Source: Mycobacterium montefiorense
Lineage (GTDB): Bacteria > Actinomycetota > Actinomycetes > Mycobacteriales > Mycobacteriaceae
Reading direction: 5' to 3'
DNA: 64,000 nucleotides
Assembly (NCBI RefSeq): GCF_003112775.1
Contig: NZ_BFCH01000017.1
Coordinates: 186,001-250,000 of the forward strand
Part shown: positions 47,830 to 56,198 of the stretch, in pieces
Layout of the letters: every line of letters begins with the position of its first letter
Position numbering within the stretch: position 1 is the first letter of the stretch
Notes under the pieces: generated by a model
The model's input: the letters and a program-made list of their open reading frames with translations, nothing else
Told to the model about the DNA's origin: nothing
The model's database searches: none
Program-made: the position numbers and the translations under genes

Positions 47830-48657
47830 CTAGGTGACCAGGCGACGCAGAACCGTTGAGGCCGTGGCGATTCCGATCAAGGCCGCCGCGAGCAGCACGA
47901 CAATGTCAAGCGGGTTCAACGGCGTGCCGATCAACAGCGCACGCAGGGCATCGACCTCGTAGCTCAGCGGGTTGACGGTGCTCAGCACATGCAGCCACGA
48001 GGGCATCACGTCGACTGGGTACAGCGCGTTCGAGGCGAAGAACAATGGCATCGTGATGGCTTGGCCGATACCCATCAGTCGATCGCGATTGCGGACCAGC
48101 CCGGCCAACGTCATCGACAGGCAGGCGAAGAACGCGGCGCCGAGCATCACCGTGGCCATGGCGGCCAGGATTCGCAGCGGGTTGACGGTCAGGCCGACCC
48201 GCATCAGATACGCCAGCGCCATGACGCCGACAACCTGGGCGACCGAGCGCACCCCGGCTGCGAAAGCCTTGCCGGTGATCAGCGCCGACGCGGGAGCCGG
48301 TGTCACCATCAGTTTGGCCAGCACGCCGGCATCGCGATCCCAAATGATCTGTATGCCATAGAAAATCGAGATGAACAGCGCCGACTGCGCGATGATGCCA
48401 GGCGCCAGAAAGGCCAGATACGACACCGATCCGGTGTTGATGACGTGCAACTTGCTGAACGTCGTACCGAAGATCAGCAGCCACAGCGCCGGCTGCACCA
48501 TCCGGGTGACAAGCTCGGTGCGGTCGTGCTGCAGCTTCTGCAGTTCGACGATCGCGAAGGCGCCGATGCGGCGCAACGTTGCGCCGACTCGCTGCCATCC
48601 GCGCGGTGCGCGTACCAGCGTGGCTGCCGGGGCTTCGCGGGTGTGATCAACTTGCAC
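47830..48657 (-). CDS. ABC transporter permease (ABC-2/DrrB type)
   Basis: A 275-aa permease with six predicted helices. It includes MVQPALWLLIFGTTFSKLHVI, FLAPGIIAQSALFISIFYGI and the family signature LTVNPLRILAAMATVMLGAAF, and ends with LSYEVDALRALLIG. It resembles DrrB/DrrC-type daunorubicin and lipid exporters. GTG at 48657 overlaps the ATPase gene by 11 bp. With the ATPase and MarR protein it forms a three-gene minus operon inserted between fbpC and htdZ, an arrangement not found at this place in M. tuberculosis. Drug or lipid export is likely; the cargo is unknown. Confidence 0.9.
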   Translation of the reverse strand: MQVDHTREAPAATLVRAPRGWQRVGATLRRIGAFAIVELQKLQHDRTELVTRMVQPALWLLIFGTTFSKLHVINTGSVSYLAFLAPGIIAQSALFISIFYGIQIIWDRDAGVLAKLMVTPAPASALITGKAFAAGVRSVAQVVGVMALAYLMRVGLTVNPLRILAAMATVMLGAAFFACLSMTLAGLVRNRDRLMGIGQAITMPLFFASNALYPVDVMPSWLHVLSTVNPLSYEVDALRALLIGTPLNPLDIVVLLAAALIGIATASTVLRRLVT

Positions 48658-49477
48658 GACTGGCAACCTTTCTGCTGGAACGGATTTCGCGGAAGTCCGA
48701 CGATTCGGAAGATGTGGCGCTACGCAGGTCCGAGGATGCATAGTGACGGAATACGTCCTCGAGTGTGGCGCCGGGCGACACATTGGATACCTGGTTCTTC
48801 AGCTCGGTGGGAGTGCCCACGGCGCGCAATTTGCCGTGATGCATCAGCGCGACTCGATCGCACAACGCGTCGGCTTCCTCCATGTAGTGAGTGGTCAGCA
48901 GCACGGTCATGCCGAACTGGGCCTGCATGCTCTGCACCTGCGACCACACGCCGTCGCGGGCGATCGGGTCCAGCCCGACGGTCGGCTCGTCGAGTACCAG
49001 CAGCGACGGGCGGTTCACCAGTGCCTGGGCCACCTCGAGCCGGCGCACCATGCCGCCGGAGTAGGTGCCCGCCAGCCGGTCGGCCACGTCAAGCAACTCC
49101 ATGGCGCCCAGTGCCTGCTCGACGCGGTCGGTGCGCTCGCTACGTGGTACGCCGTAGAGCCGGGCGAACCATGCCACATTCTGCCGGCCGGTCAGCGCGG
49201 GCTCGATCGAAAGCTGTTGTGGGACATAACCGATATTGCTGCGGATATCGATCTTCTGGCGCCGGGAGTCCAGCCCGAAGATGCGCAATTCGCCGTGCTG
49301 CGCCGGGGTCAGCGTGGTGAGCATCCGCACCAGCGTCGTTTTTCCCGCGCCGTTGGGCCCGAGTAGACCCAGCGTTTCGCCGGGCCGTACTTGCAACGTC
49401 AGATCGTCGACCGCGGTGAACTGGCCGTAGCGGAATGTTAGGTGCCGGCAGTCGATCGCTATCGGAAACTTCGTCAT
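48647..49477 (-). CDS. ABC transporter ATP-binding protein (DrrA type)
   Basis: A 276-aa ATPase with Walker A GPNGAGKTT (about residues 41-49), the signature GTYSGGMVRRLEVAQAL, Walker B LLVLDEPTVGLDP and the H-loop TTHYMEEAD. The C-terminal tail (LEDVFRHYASSD) is characteristic of DrrA-like subunits that pair with ABC-2 permeases. ATG at 49477 is preferred over 49483 because AGGAG is then seven bases away. It overlaps the MarR stop on one side and the permease start on the other, so expression of all three is coupled. Confidence 0.92.
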   Translation of the reverse strand: MTKFPIAIDCRHLTFRYGQFTAVDDLTLQVRPGETLGLLGPNGAGKTTLVRMLTTLTPAQHGELRIFGLDSRRQKIDIRSNIGYVPQQLSIEPALTGRQNVAWFARLYGVPRSERTDRVEQALGAMELLDVADRLAGTYSGGMVRRLEVAQALVNRPSLLVLDEPTVGLDPIARDGVWSQVQSMQAQFGMTVLLTTHYMEEADALCDRVALMHHGKLRAVGTPTELKNQVSNVSPGATLEDVFRHYASSDLRSATSSESSDFREIRSSRKVASRAS

Positions 49478-49479
49478 AG

Positions 49480-49935
49480 TCATCTCTCCTGTAATCTGCG
49501 GGCGACCATGTCAAGGACCTCCAACCCTTTTGCCAGAGAATCGATTTGGTCATCGTTCAGTTCGTCCAGCAGCTCGGAAAGCAGCGCGCGCCGGGCGGCC
49601 CGCGACGCGTCGACGATCTGCTGGGTGGGTTCGGCCAGCCGTAGTTGGCAGGCGCGCCGGTCTGTTTGGTCGACGGTCCGGACCAGCAAGCCGTTGGCCA
49701 CCAGCTTGGAGACCATCGTCGAGGCGGTGTTGGGAACCAGCCCGAGTTCGCCTGCCGCGGCGCGGACCGAGATCCCGGGCCGCCGGCCGACCAGCCATAA
49801 CAGTTCTGACTGCGACTCGGTGAACCGGCTGGAGTCGAAGCCCCGATCGACTGACCTGCGCAACTGGCGGCGGAATCGGCCCACGGCGCCGAATGCGTCG
49901 GCGGCTCGGTCGGTACCTGCGTTCACAGCTTGCAT
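49480..49935 (-). CDS. MarR-family transcriptional regulator
   Basis: A 151-aa MarR regulator with a winged helix: FTESQSELLWLVGRRPGISV, then ELGLVPNTASTMVSKLVANGLL and the wing VRTVDQTDRRACQLRL. Such proteins repress adjacent efflux genes and release DNA on binding phenolic or drug ligands. It is the first gene of the minus operon, and its stop overlaps the ATPase start region. A 7-7-7 inverted repeat directly upstream of its ATG (49938-49958) fits autorepression. Confidence 0.9.
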   Translation of the reverse strand: MQAVNAGTDRAADAFGAVGRFRRQLRRSVDRGFDSSRFTESQSELLWLVGRRPGISVRAAAGELGLVPNTASTMVSKLVANGLLVRTVDQTDRRACQLRLAEPTQQIVDASRAARRALLSELLDELNDDQIDSLAKGLEVLDMVARRLQER

Positions 49936-49937
49936 AT

Positions 49938-49958
49938 ATAGCTCTGTTTACGAGCTAT
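49938..49958. promoter_or_regulatory. Inverted repeat at the MarR gene start (probable operator)
   Basis: ATAGCTC (49938-49944) and GAGCTAT (49952-49958) are perfect inverted repeats with a 7-bp spacer, three bases upstream of the marR start codon. The spacing between half-site centres suits a MarR dimer. Binding there would block transcription or translation start of the whole exporter operon. Confidence 0.65.
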
Positions 49959-49993
49959 GCATGTGTGCCGGCTGTGTAGGGCCTTTACCTGGG

Positions 49994-50491
49994 CTACTTG
50001 TCGAGGTGGTGCAGCATGACGTCGGTCACTTTGCCGTGATCGACGCTGGTCGTCATGTAGCTGCAGAACGGTTGGCGGCGGCGATCCGTCGGAGAGCCCG
50101 GGTTGAGCAGACGCAAGCCGCTGGGTGTCGTGGTATCCCACGGGATGTGACTGTGCCCGAAAACCAGCACCTCGCTGTCCGGGTACAGCCGCGACATCCG
50201 GGCTTCGCGACCGGCCGAGGCGCCGGTCTCGTGCACGACCGTGAAGCGCACGCCGCCCAACGTCACGTCCGCTCGCTCCGGCAGTCGCGCCCGCAGCTGG
50301 GGTCCGTCGTTGTTTCCCCAGCACGCGATCAGCCGCGCGGCCCTGGATTCCAGTTCGTCGAGTAACTCAAGCGCTATCCAGTCACCGGCGTGGATGACGA
50401 CATCTGCCCGCGCGACTTCCGCCCACACCCGCGCGGGCAGATCGCGGGCCCGCGTCGGGACGTGGGTATCGGCAATCAACAGCAGCCTCAC
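49994..50491 (-). CDS. YfcE/MJ0936-type metallophosphoesterase
   Basis: A 165-aa calcineurin-like phosphoesterase. The metal-binding motifs are all present: LLIADTHVP (D-x-H), VVIHAGDWI (GD), CWGNNDG (GN-D), then VVHETG and VFGHSHIPW (GH-H). Relatives are Mn2+-dependent phosphodiesterases of broad specificity. GTG at 50491 (VRLLLIADTH) is used; the frame is open further upstream without a clear ribosome site. It is divergent from htdZ with only 35 bp between start codons. It is not part of the M. tuberculosis gene order here and may have come with the ABC operon. Confidence 0.88.
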   Translation of the reverse strand: MRLLLIADTHVPTRARDLPARVWAEVARADVVIHAGDWIALELLDELESRAARLIACWGNNDGPQLRARLPERADVTLGGVRFTVVHETGASAGREARMSRLYPDSEVLVFGHSHIPWDTTTPSGLRLLNPGSPTDRRRQPFCSYMTTSVDHGKVTDVMLHHLDK

Positions 50492-50526
50492 AAGTTCTAT
50501 GCTTACCCGCGAGCAGAGGAGAAAGC

Positions 50527-50982
50527 ATGCGCACCTTCGAGTCAGTAGCCGATCTCGCCGCCGCCGCGGGCGAGACAATTGGTCAAAGCGACTGGGTGAC
50601 CATCACTCAGGAAGACGTCAACCTCTTCGCCGACGCGACCGGCGATCACCAATGGATCCATGTCGACCCGGAGCGGGCGGCGGCCGGCCCCTTCGGCAAG
50701 ACCATCGCGCACGGCTTCATGACCCTGGCGCTGCTGCCGCGGCTGCAACACGAGATATACACCGTCAAGGGCATCAAGCTGGCAATCAACTACGGCCTGA
50801 ACAAGGTTCGGTTCCCGTCGCCCGTGCCCGTCGGCTCCAAGGTGCGTGCGACGACTTCGCTGGTCGGCGTCGAAGACGTGGGCAACGGTGCGGTGCAGGC
50901 CACGGTGTCCACCACCGTCGAGATCGACGGGTCCCCGAAGCCGGCCTGTGTGGCCGAGATGATCGTTCGCTACGTTTCCTGA
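50527..50982 (+). CDS. htdZ: (R)-specific enoyl-CoA hydratase, MaoC family (HtdZ)
   Basis: A 151-aa single hot-dog-fold hydratase. The hydratase-2 motif is FADATGDHQWIHVDPERA, containing the catalytic Asp and His, followed by GPFGKTIAHGFMTLALLP. It hydrates trans-2-enoyl-CoA to (3R)-hydroxyacyl-CoA. The neighbours (fbpC to the left, fadE1 to the right) match Rv0130 of M. tuberculosis. The ribosome site GAGGAGAAAGC precedes ATG at 50527. Confidence 0.93.
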   Translation: MRTFESVADLAAAAGETIGQSDWVTITQEDVNLFADATGDHQWIHVDPERAAAGPFGKTIAHGFMTLALLPRLQHEIYTVKGIKLAINYGLNKVRFPSPVPVGSKVRATTSLVGVEDVGNGAVQATVSTTVEIDGSPKPACVAEMIVRYVS

Positions 50983-50987
50983 CGCTG

Positions 50988-52283
50988 TCAGAACTCGGCG
51001 ATCGAGTGCTCCAGCCGTTGCGCTAACCGGGCCTCGGCTTCCGCGCGCCGAGTCGGTATGTGCGCCGACGGGAAAGGCGTTGTCACAGGCGTGTATTCAC
51101 GCAACGTCCGGCGGGCCACCGTCATCTTGTGCAGCTCGGTAGCGCCGTCGGCGATACCAAGCGACTCGGCGGCAACGAGCATTTTCACAAAGGGCATCTC
51201 GTCGGAGACGCCGAGAGCGCCGTGCAGGTGCAGGGCCCGCTGCGCGACGTCGTGCAGCACCTGGGGCATCGCGACTTTCACGGCCGCGATGTCGCGACGC
51301 ACCTTCTGGTAGTCGTGATGCTTGTCGATCAGCCACGCGGTGCGCAGCACCAGCAGCCGGAACTGCTCGATCTGGATCCAACTGTCGGCGATCTTCTCCT
51401 GCGTCATCTGGAAGTCGGAGAGATGGCCCTGCCTGGTCTTGCGCGACACCGCGCGCTCGCACATCATGTCAAAAGCCTTGCGCGCCAGCGCAATCGTTCG
51501 CATCGCGTGATGGATGCGGCCACCGCCGAGGCGGGTCTGCGCAATCATGAATGCCGAACCTTCACCGCCCAGCACATGGTCGGCCGGCACGCGCACATCG
51601 TTGTAGCGGACGTACCCGTGCGAGCCGTGCTTGCCTGACTCGCCGCCTACCGCGACGTTACGAATGATCTCGATGCCCGGAGTCTCGCCCGGGACGATGA
51701 ACAGCGACATCTTGTCGTACGTACGCGCGTCGGGCTTGGTCACCGCCATCACGATGAAGAACGACGCGTGCTTGGCGTTGCTGGAAAACCACTTCTCCCC
51801 GTTGATGACCCAGTCGTCTCCGTCGCGGGTCGCGCTTGTCACGAACATCCCCGGATCGGAACCACCCTGTGGTTCGGTCATCGAATAGCAGGAGGAGATC
51901 TCGCCGTCGAGCAGTGGCTGTAGGTAGCGCGCCTTCTGTTCGTCGGTGCCGAACAGCGCAAGGATCTCGGCGTTGCCGGAATCCGGCGCCTGGCAGCCGA
52001 ACACCGACGGCGCCCAGCGGGAGCGGCCGAGGATTTCGTTGAGCAGCGCCAGCTTGACCTGGCCGAAGCCCTGACCGCCGAGCTCGGACCCCAAATGGGC
52101 TGCCCACAGGCCTTGGTCCTTCACCTGCTGTTGCAACGGCCGCAGGATGCCCATCATCTCGGCGTTCTGCTTGTCGTACGGATCAAGGGCGACCAGATCG
52201 AGCGGTTCCAGCTCGTCGACCATGAATTTTTCGGCCCAGTCCAGCTTCGCCTGGTATTCCGGGTCCGTTTCGAAGTCCCACAC
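50988..52283 (-). CDS. fadE1: Acyl-CoA dehydrogenase (FadE1)
   Basis: A 431-aa flavoprotein dehydrogenase. The FAD/substrate segment is CYSMTEPQGGSDPGMFVTSA, the middle domain has VINGEKWFSSNAKHASF, and the C-terminal helical domain has HGALGVSDEMPFVKMLV near the end. It introduces the 2,3 double bond into acyl-CoA in beta-oxidation. Position matches Rv0131c. GTG at 52283 (VWDFETDPEYQ) is preferred to the longer ORF start at 52322 because it matches the family N-terminus. It converges with htdZ, with 5 bp between the genes. Confidence 0.93.
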   Translation of the reverse strand: MWDFETDPEYQAKLDWAEKFMVDELEPLDLVALDPYDKQNAEMMGILRPLQQQVKDQGLWAAHLGSELGGQGFGQVKLALLNEILGRSRWAPSVFGCQAPDSGNAEILALFGTDEQKARYLQPLLDGEISSCYSMTEPQGGSDPGMFVTSATRDGDDWVINGEKWFSSNAKHASFFIVMAVTKPDARTYDKMSLFIVPGETPGIEIIRNVAVGGESGKHGSHGYVRYNDVRVPADHVLGGEGSAFMIAQTRLGGGRIHHAMRTIALARKAFDMMCERAVSRKTRQGHLSDFQMTQEKIADSWIQIEQFRLLVLRTAWLIDKHHDYQKVRRDIAAVKVAMPQVLHDVAQRALHLHGALGVSDEMPFVKMLVAAESLGIADGATELHKMTVARRTLREYTPVTTPFPSAHIPTRRAEAEARLAQRLEHSIAEF

Positions 52284-52357
52284 CGTGGCCAACCATTCCC
52301 CGGCGCATCGTCGCACCGGCATCGTTAGAGGAGCTACCTCATCGTAGGTTGGGCGCT

Positions 52358-53446
52358 CTAGTGCAGCTTAGGTAGCACGTAGTCGCGATAGAAGTTGATG
52401 GCGGCGATGGGGTCGCCCTGCGGGAAGTGCAGAAACGGGATGGCGCCACCATCGAGAACCCATTGCACGGCGGTGATGTGCGTGCCGGCATCGGTGCCGA
52501 CCGTCCAGTTGGCGATCACCTTGTCGATCGGATTCGACTCGGCGGCGCGCTGAATCTCGACCGGATTGGGCTGATCGACCGCCCCGGCGGTAAAGCGCCA
52601 CAAGGCCGCCGTGCGCGCGGCCTCCTCGGCATCGCCGACGATGGCGAACAGTTCGGCACGCTTGCCCAGAGTCGCGGGATCGCGCCCGGCAGCATGGGCG
52701 CCGTCGTTGAGCGCGGCCAGCAGCTTCGGGTTGACGAGATCGCGGGATTGGGTGATCCAACCGTCGCCGTATTGCCCTGCCAGCCTTGCGCTTTTGGGTC
52801 CGCTGGCCGCGACGAAGATAGGCGGCGGGGCCTGTGGTAAGTCGTAGAGTCTCAGGGAGTTGGTCTGAAAATAGCGGCCCGCGAACGAGATTCGTTGACC
52901 ACTCCACAGCTGGCGAATCAGTTGGATCGCCTCAACCAGGCGGTCGTGACGCTCGGCGTATTTGCCCCACGTGTTGGTGGTGGCCTGCTCGTTGAGCCGT
53001 TCACCGGTGCCAACCCCCAGGAACACCCGGCCCGGACTCAGCATCGCCAGCGAGGCAAAGGCCTGCGCCACCGTCGCGGGGTGATAGCGGTAGGTCGGAC
53101 AGGTAACGCCGCTGCCGAAGGCGATGTGGCTGGTGCTACTGCCCACCAGAGCCAGCGTCAGCCACGGGAACATCGAGTGGCCCTCGTTGTCCTGCCACGG
53201 TTGAATATGGTCGCTGGCCCAGACGTATTGAAACCCGGCCTTTTCGGCCGCCTGAGCTTGGGCCACCAGCTGGTCGGTGCGAAATTGCTCGTGCGACAAG
53301 GTGATTCCCACGCCCTTGGTCGTAGGCGGCGGATTGGCGGGCGCGCCGTGATGCTCGCGGGCACACCCGTCGGCCAATGCACCGGCGCCGAGCACGCCCA
53401 CGCCGGTCGCGATCTGCCCGAAGGCTCGCCGTGAAAGTCCCCTCAT
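52358..53446 (-). CDS. F420-dependent hydroxymycolic acid dehydrogenase-like LLM protein (Rv0132c)
   Basis: A 362-aa luciferase-like (LLM) F420 oxidoreductase. A twin-arginine signal (LSRRAFGQIATGVGVLGAGAL) shows export in folded form with its cofactor. The barrel starts GVGITLSHEQFRTDQLVAQA and contains YVWASDHIQPW, SPGRVFLGVGTGERLNEQ and IFVAASGPKSARLAGQYGDG. It corresponds to Rv0132c, known as fgd2 and later described as an F420-dependent hydroxymycolic acid dehydrogenase that makes ketomycolates. ATG at 53446 matches that N-terminus; the longer ORF is noise. Confidence 0.92.
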   Translation of the reverse strand: MRGLSRRAFGQIATGVGVLGAGALADGCAREHHGAPANPPPTTKGVGITLSHEQFRTDQLVAQAQAAEKAGFQYVWASDHIQPWQDNEGHSMFPWLTLALVGSSTSHIAFGSGVTCPTYRYHPATVAQAFASLAMLSPGRVFLGVGTGERLNEQATTNTWGKYAERHDRLVEAIQLIRQLWSGQRISFAGRYFQTNSLRLYDLPQAPPPIFVAASGPKSARLAGQYGDGWITQSRDLVNPKLLAALNDGAHAAGRDPATLGKRAELFAIVGDAEEAARTAALWRFTAGAVDQPNPVEIQRAAESNPIDKVIANWTVGTDAGTHITAVQWVLDGGAIPFLHFPQGDPIAAINFYRDYVLPKLH

Positions 53447-53521
53447 CGCACTAAAGTACCCCCCGACTACACCCCACCGCGGGGCAGTTTTACCTGGGAT
53501 GCGAATGGGAATTGACAACAG

Positions 53522-53707
53522 ATGGCCAGGAGTGATCATCCACACCGCACACCGCTTTACAGCGTGTGCCTGATGTGCGGCGCAGTGCTGCTGTGCTGGC
53601 TCGCGTCGACGATCGGCATGCTGTGGCTTTCGATCTTCGTCTACGCCCTGGGCGCCATCGCGGCGGTAACGGGCTTTGCCATGATGTTCCGGGGTTCTTC
53701 GTTCTGA
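53522..53707 (+). CDS. Small membrane protein (61 aa)
   Basis: A 61-aa ORF with two hydrophobic segments (SVCLMCGAVLLCWLAS and LSIFVYALGAIAAVTGFAMM) joined by a short turn, a basic N-terminus and a cytosolic end FRGSSF. It fits a small two-helix inner-membrane protein. No family is recognised. It sits between Rv0132c and the GNAT gene, in the same direction as the latter. No strong ribosome site precedes ATG at 53522. Confidence 0.6.
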   Translation: MARSDHPHRTPLYSVCLMCGAVLLCWLASTIGMLWLSIFVYALGAIAAVTGFAMMFRGSSF

Positions 53708-53736
53708 GGCGGGTGGTTTAGCACTAGCCTGAAGTA

Positions 53737-54342
53737 ATGGCTCCCCAGGCACGTGCCGCGCGCAAAGCCGACGTGCGCGAGCTATCGGCCACCTTGAGCG
53801 CGGCCTTCTTCGACGATCCGGTGATGGCCTGGATATTTCCCGAGAGTATGACGCGGACTAGGAATCTCTTCCGCATGTTCGCGGCCATGACCCGCCACCA
53901 CCATCTGCGTCTCGGTGGTGTCGAGGTGGCCCACGACGGGTCCCGCATCGGCGCGGCCGCGCTGTGGGATCCGCCGAATCAGTGGCAGGAATCCCGTTGG
54001 GCGCAGTTGGCGATGACGCCAGCCTTCTGGCGGGTGTTCGGCTTGCAGACGGGGATGGCGCGCGGCATTCAGGAAATGATGAAGCGCATACATCCCGAGG
54101 AACCGCACTGGTATCTGGCCGCGATCGGCAGCGACCCGTCGGTGCGCGGCCAGGGCTACGGGCAGGCGTTGATGCGGTCGCGGCTGGACCGCTGCGACGC
54201 CGAGCACTGTCCGGCGTATCTCGAGTCGAGTAAGCCGGACAACGTGCCGTACTACATGCGTTTCGGTTTTACGGTCACCCAAGAGGTCCCGCTACCGAAC
54301 GGCGGTCCGCCGCTGTGGGCGATGTGGCGGGAACCCCGCTAG
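53737..54342 (+). CDS. GNAT family N-acetyltransferase (Rv0133 type)
   Basis: A 201-aa acetyltransferase with the GNAT fold. The acetyl-CoA pyrophosphate loop is LAAIGSDPSVRGQGYGQALM (R/Q-x-x-G-x-G/A), followed by CPAYLESSKPDNVPYYMRFG. It moves acetyl from acetyl-CoA to an amine; the substrate is unknown. It matches Rv0133 in M. tuberculosis, the last gene in this window to follow that order. It converges with the TetR gene 3 bp away. Confidence 0.9.
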   Translation: MAPQARAARKADVRELSATLSAAFFDDPVMAWIFPESMTRTRNLFRMFAAMTRHHHLRLGGVEVAHDGSRIGAAALWDPPNQWQESRWAQLAMTPAFWRVFGLQTGMARGIQEMMKRIHPEEPHWYLAAIGSDPSVRGQGYGQALMRSRLDRCDAEHCPAYLESSKPDNVPYYMRFGFTVTQEVPLPNGGPPLWAMWREPR

Positions 54343-54345
54343 AGG

Positions 54346-55008
54346 TCAGGGGCTGCTTTGCCAGCCGGCGATACCGACGGCGATCATGCGCAGCTGTTTG
54401 ACCGCGAGACGTCGGATGTCCTCCATCGCCTCGGCGGTCTGGGTGTCCTCGATCGCCTCGGCGATCAGGATCATCGCGTTGACGAACAGGGACGCCAGCA
54501 CGTTGAGGTCTTCGGTGCTCCACTCGTGCAGCCCCGGGAAGCGGGCCAGATCGGTGGCCAGCTCGGACGTGATCAGCCTGATCTCGGTGCGGATCGCATA
54601 GCGCAGCACGGACAGGCCGCTGTTGCGTTCGCGGCCGATCAGACGCCAATGCTCGCGCCGGTCTGCAACGCTGGCGATCAGGATTTCGACGGACGACTCG
54701 ATCACCCGGTTCGGGTCGAGCTTGCCGGCGCGGGCGTCGCGCAGGGCGCGAAAGGATTCGTCAATGAGGACGAGCCCGAGGGCCTCCATCGACTCGAAGT
54801 GCCGATAGAAAGCTGCCGGCACGATCCCGACCTCGCGGGTCACCTCGCGCAAGCTCAGGCTGGAAAAGCTGCGGTCTCCCAGCAGCTTGAGTGCTGCGGC
54901 GATGATGGCGTGCCGAGTCGCCTCTTTGCGCTCTTCACGTGACGGACTTTCTCGGGAGCGTTCGCGGCTAGATCGGTGCGGCCGTGAGCTAGGAGTACGA
55001 CCGTTCAC
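54346..55008 (-). CDS. TetR-family regulator next to the desaturase operon
   Basis: A 220-aa TetR regulator with a basic N-terminal tail (RTPSSRPHRSSRERSRESPS), the helix-turn-helix ATRHAIIAAALKLLGDRSF then LREVTREVGIVPAAFYRHFE, and a helical ligand domain. GTG at 55008 starts inside a perfect GTTCAC-TGT-GTGAAC palindrome. A related site overlaps the start of the divergent ferredoxin reductase gene. It is therefore the probable repressor of the reductase-desaturase pair, perhaps sensing acyl-CoA. This linkage is not in the M. tuberculosis desA3 locus as I recall it. Confidence 0.9.
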   Translation of the reverse strand: MNGRTPSSRPHRSSRERSRESPSREERKEATRHAIIAAALKLLGDRSFSSLSLREVTREVGIVPAAFYRHFESMEALGLVLIDESFRALRDARAGKLDPNRVIESSVEILIASVADRREHWRLIGRERNSGLSVLRYAIRTEIRLITSELATDLARFPGLHEWSTEDLNVLASLFVNAMILIAEAIEDTQTAEAMEDIRRLAVKQLRMIAVGIAGWQSSP

Positions 55009-55017
55009 TGTGTGAAC
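55003..55017. promoter_or_regulatory. Palindromic operator at the TetR start
   Basis: GTTCAC-TGT-GTGAAC is a perfect 6-3-6 palindrome covering the GTG start of the tetR gene. Its half-sites resemble the right half of the element at 55070-55085. Autorepression by the TetR protein is the likely role. Confidence 0.7.
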
Positions 55018-55069
55018 CCTACCACAGAGCTGGGGAAACCCTTGACTAGCTGCACCATGCGGTCGCACG

Positions 55070-55085
55070 GTGTACATATGTTCAC
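55070..55085. promoter_or_regulatory. Near-palindromic operator at the ferredoxin reductase start
   Basis: GTGTACATATGTTCAC is a 16-bp palindrome with one mismatched pair, and it contains the ATG of the reductase gene. The similarity of its half-site (GTTCAC) to the element 53 bp away suggests that one TetR dimer type controls both directions. Confidence 0.65.
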
Positions 55086-56172
55086 TCAAAGAAGTCAGAC
55101 CTCGCGTCGTAGCTTCGCCAAGACTCTCCGGGACCGAATCCTCGGTTCCGACCTGGTTGACCTGCTCACCGGCCCGCACGGCGTCGACCGCTACACCGAG
55201 CTGGTCGCGCCCACCTGGACGCGCGGCGATGCCCGCGCCAAGGTCGTCGACGTGCGCCGCACCACGCCGCGCAGCCTCACCCTCACCCTCGCTCCGAACG
55301 AGAGCTTCGCGTCCACCCACGCCGTCAGAGCCGGTCAATACGTCAACGTCACTCTCGACATCGACGGCCGCCGGCGCACCCGCTGCTATTCACCGGCCAA
55401 CGTTGAAGGCAGCACGACCCTCGAGTTGACGATCGGCCGCCACGACGGCGGGCTGGTGTCGAACTATCTGTACGAGCAGGCTCGCCACGGCATGGTGGTC
55501 GGCCTGGCCGGTGCCGGCGGCGACTTTGTCCTGCCGGAACAACGGCCGCGCCGGATCCTGCTGGTGTCCGGCGGCAGCGGCATCACGCCCGTCATGGCGA
55601 TGCTGCGCACCCTGGTCGCCGAGGGTCACGAGGGGGAGATCGCGTTCGTCCACTACGCCCGCACGCCCGTAGAGGCCTGCTACCGCGATGAGCTAAGCGC
55701 GATACCCGGGGTGCGGGTGCTATACGGGTTCACCCGTTCGGGTTCGGGCGACCTCGAAGGACGTTTCGGGCCGCAGCATCTGGCAGCCGCCATGCCGGCA
55801 CCGGACGCGGTATTCGTCTGCGGCCCAACCGCTTTGGTTGAGGCTGTGCGCGAGCACTGCGACAACGTGCACACGGAGAGCTTTGTGCCGCCGGTGATCA
55901 CGGCGTCGGAAAATGCGTCGGGCGGACGAATTGCCTTCGCGGACAGCGGAGTTGACGTTATTGACGACGGCCGCTCACTGCTGGAGCAGGCGGAATCGGC
56001 CGGCCTGACGCCGGAGAACGGATGCCGGATGGGCATCTGCCACACATGCACGCGCCGGAAGGTCTCCGGCACCGTGCGCAGCCTGACCACCGGCGCGGTC
56101 TCGACCGCCCCTGACGAAGACATCCAGATCTGCGTATCCGTCCCCGTCGGGGACGTCGATCTCGCCCTGTAA
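55078..56172 (+). CDS. Ferredoxin reductase for acyl desaturase (Rv3230c type)
   Basis: A 364-aa electron-transfer protein. The FAD domain has RTRCYSPANV and the NAD(P)H domain has LLVSGGSGITPVMAML and FVCGPTALVEAV. A C-terminal plant-type [2Fe-2S] domain has Cys ligands in GCRMGICHTCTRRKVSG and QICVSVP. It passes electrons from NADPH to the desaturase encoded 26 bp downstream. The M. tuberculosis counterpart is Rv3230c, partner of DesA3. ATG at 55078 lies inside the upstream operator, so the transcript may be leaderless or nearly so. Confidence 0.93.
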   Translation: MFTQRSQTSRRSFAKTLRDRILGSDLVDLLTGPHGVDRYTELVAPTWTRGDARAKVVDVRRTTPRSLTLTLAPNESFASTHAVRAGQYVNVTLDIDGRRRTRCYSPANVEGSTTLELTIGRHDGGLVSNYLYEQARHGMVVGLAGAGGDFVLPEQRPRRILLVSGGSGITPVMAMLRTLVAEGHEGEIAFVHYARTPVEACYRDELSAIPGVRVLYGFTRSGSGDLEGRFGPQHLAAAMPAPDAVFVCGPTALVEAVREHCDNVHTESFVPPVITASENASGGRIAFADSGVDVIDDGRSLLEQAESAGLTPENGCRMGICHTCTRRKVSGTVRSLTTGAVSTAPDEDIQICVSVPVGDVDLAL

Positions 56173-56198
56173 GCCCACAACCCTTAGCAGGAGGAGCT

